From Actinobacteria bacterium UBA3086 (GTDB taxonomy: Bacteria > Actinomycetota > Coriobacteriia > Anaerosomatales > UBA3086), in the NCBI GenBank assembly GCA_002367305.1, contig DFBG01000145.1, positions 43,985 to 63,647 on the forward strand: a stretch of DNA of 19,663 bases, in the 5' to 3' direction. The notes under the pieces are model-generated. The model was not told where the DNA came from, did no database searches, and worked only from the letters and a program-made list of their open reading frames with translations. The position numbers and the translations under genes are program-made. This document shows positions 14,902 to 19,663 of the stretch, piece after piece (position 1 is the first letter of the stretch; every line of letters starts with the position of its first letter).

Positions 14902-14917
14902 GCGGACCCTCGTCCGC
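14902..14917 (-). terminator. Short hairpin after the L,D-transpeptidase-like gene
   Basis: GCGGAC and GTCCGC pair around a 4-nt loop, 8 bases after the stop of the upstream gene. There is no T-run after it, so it is a weak or Rho-dependent terminator, or a processing hairpin. Confidence 0.35.
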
Positions 14918-14924
14918 TACTGCC

Positions 14925-15812
14925 TCAGTAATTCACGTACACGTGCGCACTTCCGCGGTTGTACTTGTTGGCCATTCGGTACGTGTGATACCAGCGAAGA
15001 CTGCTGATCGCCGACGGCGTCAGACGAATACAGCCGGCCGTGGGTTTGAAGTACCGGCTCCCCGTGCCACCGTGCACCTCGAAGTACCCACGCCCATATG
15101 GCCCGCCAGTCCACGGGTCGAGACGCCACTTGCCCGGATAGAACGATGTCCGGTAATCGGCCTCATAGCCGCGGTAGCTGCGATAGATGAATCCGAAGTC
15201 CCATGTGTACTCAGGGATCGGGCCAACGTTGCGCACCGCCTGATAGCGAGGAACGTTGTTGCCCGAGATTGCGGGATAGGACACGGTGTACCACCGATAG
15301 CTGTCCGTGTAGGAACTGTAGTACCCGTAGCGGAAGTACAAAGTCCCTCGATAACCGTTATACGTCATGGAGCCCGAACTGGGAACCAGCACGAACTTAA
15401 GATACGCGTAAGGAGAGTATGTGGCGGCCGCGAGAACCGATGCGACACTCATGCCACTGGCCGAAGCCTGTGCCCCCTCGTCGAATCCGGCCTCACTGAG
15501 GCGCTCGTGTATCCGTTGCGTGAGTTGTTCCTCGATCTCGCGGCACTCCGGTACGAGCGCTGCGTATGCCTGCGGATCGGACTTTGCGAGCTGCTCGTCA
15601 GTCACACCTTCGGGCTGCGCGACAAGCGGGCCGGGAACCCGCAACCGAGCGGGTGGGTCCGACTCCGGCAGGTGGTCAAACGGCCACTGAGTCCGCTCAC
15701 GGACCTGTTTGGCCTCCCGCCGGGCGAGTGCAGGCGCAGGGCCCATGGCCCCAACTACGAGTGTCATGGCCACGAGACCGACCACGACCTGTTTCCACGT
15801 TCTGTGATGCAT
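14925..15812 (-). CDS. Secreted L,D-transpeptidase-like (YkuD/DUF2778-type) protein
   Basis: A 295-residue exported protein with a Sec signal peptide (about 1-30, ending APALA). A polar region with a conserved-looking helix (about 70-110) follows. The C-terminal domain ends in FEVHGGTGSRYFKPTAGCIR: H247, C261 and R263 match the catalytic H-G...G-C-I-R arrangement of YkuD-type L,D-transpeptidases. The preceding NVGPIPEYTWDF segment resembles the 'GPIPpG.Y' segment of the DUF2778/Tlde1 group. Such enzymes cross-link or trim peptidoglycan stem peptides. The middle (about 130-185) is unusually rich in Tyr. The ATG is preceded by AGGAGG six bases upstream. Its neighbours do not define a pathway. 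It acts outside the cytoplasmic membrane if exported as predicted. Confidence 0.82.
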   Translation of the reverse strand: MHHRTWKQVVVGLVAMTLVVGAMGPAPALARREAKQVRERTQWPFDHLPESDPPARLRVPGPLVAQPEGVTDEQLAKSDPQAYAALVPECREIEEQLTQRIHERLSEAGFDEGAQASASGMSVASVLAAATYSPYAYLKFVLVPSSGSMTYNGYRGTLYFRYGYYSSYTDSYRWYTVSYPAISGNNVPRYQAVRNVGPIPEYTWDFGFIYRSYRGYEADYRTSFYPGKWRLDPWTGGPYGRGYFEVHGGTGSRYFKPTAGCIRLTPSAISSLRWYHTYRMANKYNRGSAHVYVNY

Positions 15813-15896
15813 GCGATGCCTCCTGTCTGGAGACTGAGGAGCGCCTGTGCCACATGCATCGTCGCGCGAGGGTCTGACCCGAATCGCACCTGTGTC

Positions 15897-17078
15897 TTAC
15901 TGTATGAGCGAGAGCTCCTTGCCAACATGCTCGAACGCGCCGAGGACATGATCGAGTTGCTCATCGGTGTGAGTTGCCATGTAGCTCGTGCGCAGCAACT
16001 GCCGCCCGGGCGTCGTTGCAGGTCCGAGCACCGGATTGACGTATACACCGGCATTCAGCAGGGCTCGACAGGTGACGAGCGTGAGCTCGTCGCTCCCTAT
16101 GATGACCGGGACGACGGGGGTCTCCGAATCTCCGATGTCGAAGCCGAGCGAACGCAGGCCCGTGCGCATCTTGTCAGCATTCGCGGCGAGCCGTTCAATC
16201 CGCTCAGGCTCCTCGATCATCACGTCAAGAGCGGCGAGTGCCGCGGCCGCATTACTGGGAGGGATACTCGCACTGAATATCATGCTGCGTGCGTGATGTT
16301 GTATGTAGTGGATGACATCGGCATCACCGGCAATGAATCCACCGAGCGACGCGAACGACTTGCTGAACGTCCCCATCACGAGGTCAACATCGTCCTGCAC
16401 GCCAAAATGATGCCCCACACCCTTCCCGCCGCCCAGCACCCCAAGAGAATGCGCGTCATCGACCATGAGACGCGCACCATACTCCTTACAGAGCGGGACT
16501 ATCTCAGGCAGCGGAGCAATATCGCCCTCCATGCTGTAGAGGCCATCTACCGCAACTAAACTACCGCTGTTTCGAGGCAATGAAGCGAGAACACGCTCCA
16601 GATCGGCCATGTCGTTATGGCGGAAACGCTTGATCTCACCCCATGAGAGACGTGCACCATCGACGAGACTCGCGTGATCGGCCTTGTCCAGCACGACAGT
16701 ATCTCCCCGGCCGACGATGGCTGAGATGGTGCCGAGATTGACCTGCATGCCCGTCGCGAACACGAGTGCGGCATCCATACCGACCCAGTCTGCGAGACGT
16801 CGCTCGAGTTCCAGATGCAGCTCCAGCGTACCATTCAGGAATCGCGAACCCGTACAGCTCGTCCCGTACAGGTCGATCGCGTCCTTGGCCGCCTGTCGGA
16901 CCTTGGGATGCGTGGTGAGGCCAAGGTAGTTGTTAGAACCGCACATCACGACCCTGCGACCCTGGTACACGGCCTCTGCGCCCTCGTTGCACTCTAGCGG
17001 CAGAAAGTACGGATACAGCCCCGTTTCCATTACATCCTTCGCATCCGTGTAGCGAAGGGCCTTATCAAAGATGTCCAT
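15897..17078 (-). CDS. PLP-dependent alpha-oxoamine synthase, serine palmitoyltransferase-like
   Basis: Fold-type I PLP enzyme of the family that condenses an amino acid with an acyl-CoA (serine palmitoyltransferase, BioF, 2-amino-3-ketobutyrate CoA ligase, ALA synthase). The 393-residue length is typical. Motifs include MCGSNNYLGLTTHP, GTSCTGSRFLNGTLELHLELE, DKADHASLVDGARLS, VDDAHSLGVLG (D207, H210) and GTFSKSFASLGGF with the PLP Lys at K240. The N-terminal GLYPYFLPLE and the 'RFLNGTLELH' pattern resemble bacterial serine palmitoyltransferases more than BioF or Kbl, but this rests on remembered motifs. The ATG of MDIFDKAL has GGGGGAG five bases upstream. The frame continues 68 codons upstream without family similarity. 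No biotin or threonine-degradation genes adjoin it. A TAGAAT at 17177-17182 could be a -10 box. Confidence 0.88.
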   Translation of the reverse strand: MDIFDKALRYTDAKDVMETGLYPYFLPLECNEGAEAVYQGRRVVMCGSNNYLGLTTHPKVRQAAKDAIDLYGTSCTGSRFLNGTLELHLELERRLADWVGMDAALVFATGMQVNLGTISAIVGRGDTVVLDKADHASLVDGARLSWGEIKRFRHNDMADLERVLASLPRNSGSLVAVDGLYSMEGDIAPLPEIVPLCKEYGARLMVDDAHSLGVLGGGKGVGHHFGVQDDVDLVMGTFSKSFASLGGFIAGDADVIHYIQHHARSMIFSASIPPSNAAAALAALDVMIEEPERIERLAANADKMRTGLRSLGFDIGDSETPVVPVIIGSDELTLVTCRALLNAGVYVNPVLGPATTPGRQLLRTSYMATHTDEQLDHVLGAFEHVGKELSLIQ

Positions 17079-17242
17079 CCAGTCTCCCCCGAGGTCACAG
17101 CATGTACCGATCTGCTCAATGAAGACCCCTCCGAACCGCCCTCGAAAGGACGCGTGGTGAACGGAGAAGCTTCCTGATTCTACCGCGACTGGGAAGATGA
17201 GGCACAGAACTTTCTCCGCCCTCATCGCGTCGTCGAGAACAA

Positions 17243-17278
17243 GAACAGCCGAGGAGAGATGATCCTCCTCGGCTGTTC
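17243..17278 (-). terminator. Terminator after the RND transporter gene
   Basis: A perfect 14-bp stem (GAACAGCCGAGGAG / CTCCTCGGCTGTTC) with an 8-nt loop begins 21 bases past the transporter stop. It is followed on the minus strand by TTGTTCTCG, only modestly T-rich. Its stability supports a terminator that separates the efflux gene from the alpha-oxoamine synthase. Confidence 0.75.
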
Positions 17279-17299
17279 GCATATTTCAAACGCTTGCTG

Positions 17300-19663
17300 C
17301 TACTTGGTGTCCTCGGCGAGCTTCATGCGCTCGTTGTACTCTTCACCGAACATACGATCCTTGAAGCCCTCGAGGGTGTCGTAGACGACGGGGACCACGA
17401 TGAGCGTCAGTGCGGTGGAGGTCGTGAGACCACCGACCACGATGACCGCGAGCGACTGTGACATCAGTGCACCCTCGGCGAGTCCACTGGCCATGGGAAG
17501 TAGCGCCATGATGGTGGTGAGCGCCGTCATGAGAACCGGACGGATACGATCGGTTCCCGCAACGATCAACGCCTCGCGACGTGGAAGTCCTTCGTCGCGC
17601 TTCTGGATGACACGCTCGATGAGCACGATCGCGTTGGTGGTCACGATACCGATGAGCATGAGCGCACCGATCATAGCTGGCATGTCGAGCGGGATTCCCA
17701 CGATCGCCAGACCGATGATGCCACCGATGATCGCGAGGGGCAGCGACACCATGATGGCAAGCGGTGCGAGTGCCTCACCGAAGGCGATGACCATGACGAG
17801 GAACACGGCAGCGACCGCGATGACCATCGCGAGGCCCAGCTGCTCGAAGCTCTCGTTCATCATCTCGGCCATGCCGCCGATCTTCACCTCGACACCATCA
17901 GGGAGATCGAGGGTGTCGAGCTTCTCGGTGACTGCAGCGATGACGGTACTGGAGTCGCGGTCCATCACGGAGGCGGAGACGGCGACGTACTCGGCTCCAT
18001 CGAGGGTGAGCACACTGACGGGCGTCTCGATCTCCTGGACCAGAGCGACGTCCGATATCTTGACCATGTCACCCATGGGTGAACCGATCTCATAGTCGGC
18101 GATCATATCAACCGACTCGATATCGCCGATATCGGTGGAGTAGAGCAGATCGGTCTCACTGCCATCGATATTGATGACGCCGGCGCTCTCCTCGGCAACG
18201 AATCCGCGTACGGCACCGAGGATGATCCCCGTGTTGAGACCCTTCTCGGCGGCCTTGGCCTGATCGACCTCGATGGTGATCTGCTTGCGAACCTCGCTCA
18301 CGTTGCTTGAGATGCTTTCGAGTCCGTCAACCTCCTCCATCATTCCCTCGATGGCGGCGGCTGCAGTCTCCAGAGACTCCGAATCGGGTCCGGTCACGAT
18401 GAGGTCGATCGAGTTCGCCCCCGCACCTGACACGTCGACCTGAGCGACGGCGATACGCACATCGTCACTCTTGAACGGTTCCACGGCCTCTTTGAGTGCC
18501 TCGATCGCGGGATCCATGTCGGCATCCTCTTCGTACTTGATGAAGAGTGAACCTTTGTTGTCGCCAGTGACCACGTCGAACCCGCTCGATGTACCCACGG
18601 ATGCCTGATAGAAGACCACATCATCGAGACCCGAAACGGCACCCTCGAGCTGATCGAGCATCCCATCCACAGTCCCGGCCTGAGTGCCGGAGGGGTAGGC
18701 CACATCGACCGTGGCGAACTTCTCTGCGGACGGCGGCATGAAGCCGGTTCCGATGAACGCTACGAGTACAACCGAGATGACGAGCAGAAGTGCAGTTGCC
18801 GCTCCAATCGGCTTCTTATGGGAGAGCGACCATGCGAGCAGGCGACCGTAGAAGCCATTGGTGCGCACGTCGGCCTCATCGCGCGGAGCGACCTTGGCGT
18901 TGAGCAGCATCCACTTGGCGATCAGCGGCACGATCGTCACGGAGACGATCAGCGATGCGAACAGCGCGAGGGCGACCGTGATGGCGAAGGGCGTGAATAT
19001 CTTGCCCACGATGCCGGACACGAGCGCCATCGGCGCGAACACGGCGATGGTCGTGAGCGTTGAGGACGTGATGGCCGTCGACACCTCGCGAGTCGCCACG
19101 CGCACGAGCTCTGCGTTGCGGACATCGCCGATCTGAAGGTGGCGATAGATGTTCTCGATGACCACGATGGAGTCGTCGACCACACGCCCGATCGCGACGG
19201 TGAGACCTCCGAGAGTCATGACGTTGAGCGTGATGTCGAACTGGCCGATGAATGCGAGAGCCGCGATCACCGACAACGGGATCGAGATGGCGGAGATCAG
19301 CGTCGAGCGCCAGTTGCGCAGGAACAGCAGGATCACGATGAACGCGAACACCGCGCCCAGGAGACCCTCTTGGACCATGTCCCTGATCGAGTTGTTGATC
19401 TGAATCGCCGCGTCATACGTGAGCATGAGCTCGATTCCCTCGGGCAGCTCATCGTTGATGGAGTCGATTGCAGCGATGGTGTCCTCGGAAACGGTGACCG
19501 TGTTGGCCTCCTGCGACTTGATGATGTCAATGAGGACCGCGCGATCGCCGTTGATACGCGCATAGGTGGAATCCGCGCCACCCTCATAGGTGACCTCTGC
19601 GAGATCGGAGAGTTTGACTATCTCGAGCTCCGGCATCTCAGAGGAGGGTGCCGAAGGCATGGA
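17300..19663 (-). CDS. RND family (AcrB/SwrC-like) efflux transporter, N-terminus outside the window
   Basis: An inner-membrane, proton-driven exporter of the hydrophobe/amphiphile efflux family. The 787 residues visible here are the C-terminal part of a protein normally about 1,000-1,050 long. The frame is open through the right edge. Seen in order are part of the first porter domain, then a membrane block starting LLGAVFAFIVILLFLRNWRS. The proton-relay motif of TM4 (GRVVDDSIVVIEN, two Asp) is present. A second porter domain follows (about 310-560), then the last helices, including MLIGIVTTNAIVLIERV. The Lys found in AcrB TM10 is Thr here, as in Gram-positive SwrC-type proteins. It ends in a charged tail. 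A membrane-fusion partner, if any, would lie beyond the right edge. Substrate is unknown. Confidence 0.93.
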   Translation of the reverse strand, partial: SMPSAPSSEMPELEIVKLSDLAEVTYEGGADSTYARINGDRAVLIDIIKSQEANTVTVSEDTIAAIDSINDELPEGIELMLTYDAAIQINNSIRDMVQEGLLGAVFAFIVILLFLRNWRSTLISAISIPLSVIAALAFIGQFDITLNVMTLGGLTVAIGRVVDDSIVVIENIYRHLQIGDVRNAELVRVATREVSTAITSSTLTTIAVFAPMALVSGIVGKIFTPFAITVALALFASLIVSVTIVPLIAKWMLLNAKVAPRDEADVRTNGFYGRLLAWSLSHKKPIGAATALLLVISVVLVAFIGTGFMPPSAEKFATVDVAYPSGTQAGTVDGMLDQLEGAVSGLDDVVFYQASVGTSSGFDVVTGDNKGSLFIKYEEDADMDPAIEALKEAVEPFKSDDVRIAVAQVDVSGAGANSIDLIVTGPDSESLETAAAAIEGMMEEVDGLESISSNVSEVRKQITIEVDQAKAAEKGLNTGIILGAVRGFVAEESAGVINIDGSETDLLYSTDIGDIESVDMIADYEIGSPMGDMVKISDVALVQEIETPVSVLTLDGAEYVAVSASVMDRDSSTVIAAVTEKLDTLDLPDGVEVKIGGMAEMMNESFEQLGLAMVIAVAAVFLVMVIAFGEALAPLAIMVSLPLAIIGGIIGLAIVGIPLDMPAMIGALMLIGIVTTNAIVLIERVIQKRDEGLPRREALIVAGTDRIRPVLMTALTTIMALLPMASGLAEGALMSQSLAVIVVGGLTTSTALTLIVVPVVYDTLEGFKDRMFGEEYNERMKLAEDTK

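Noticed and set aside
14877..16559. Long plus-strand open frame of about 560 codons
   Set aside because: It runs antisense across the L,D-transpeptidase-like gene and the alpha-oxoamine synthase, has no recognisable domain and is explained by high GC and codon bias on the minus strand.

Overview
The window reads as ordinary chromosomal DNA from a free-living, probably anaerobic bacterium of fairly high GC. It contains part of a pyruvate/2-oxoacid:ferredoxin oxidoreductase, multihaem c-type cytochromes, several lipoproteins with Gram-positive-like signal peptides, a free-standing PASTA protein and a short SRP RNA without an Alu domain. An Actinomycetota-type anaerobe, perhaps near Coriobacteriia, would fit. 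That placement is inferred from gene content, not from a phylogeny. No phage, transposon, CRISPR array, tRNA or rRNA was seen. Nearly all genes lie on the minus strand; only the baeRF-like gene and the PASTA lipoprotein are on the plus strand.

Layout from left to right. (1) 1-516 is the 5' part of a 2-oxoacid:ferredoxin oxidoreductase gamma subunit gene, preceded by a two-hairpin leader or terminator. (2) 710-3459 is the recombination/replication cluster dnaX, ybaB, recR (transcribed in that order), with the SRP RNA gene ffs just upstream of dnaX. (3) 3878-5035 is a plus-strand gene for a protein resembling bacterial archaeo-eukaryotic release factors. It converges on the next operon through a strong shared hairpin. 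(4) 5142-8025 is a probable respiratory operon: a membrane-anchored NapC/NirT-like pentahaem domain, a decahaem domain and a lipoprotein with two rhodanese domains. The two cytochrome reading frames are in the same phase and separated by one TGA codon. The downstream part has no export signal of its own, so they probably represent one 15-haem protein. (5) 8349-8867 is a small lipoprotein. (6) 8934-10739 is typA/bipA with a recognisable promoter, divergent from a four-PASTA lipoprotein at 10983-11864. (7) 11889-14862 is a translationally coupled set: a secreted lipoprotein, then psuK and psuG for pseudouridine breakdown, with GTGA overlaps at both joints. (8) 14925-15812 is a secreted L,D-transpeptidase-like protein and 15897-17078 an alpha-oxoamine synthase that looks most like serine palmitoyltransferase. 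(9) 17300-19663 is the C-terminal three quarters of an RND efflux transporter, ended by a 14-bp hairpin.

The most interesting region is 5142-8265: an extracytoplasmic multihaem/rhodanese electron-transfer module with an in-frame UGA between its two cytochrome parts, a small bSECIS-like hairpin just after the UGA, and a palindrome plus repeated half-site upstream. The UGA could be a nonsense mutation, a sequence error or a recoded codon; the sequence alone does not decide.
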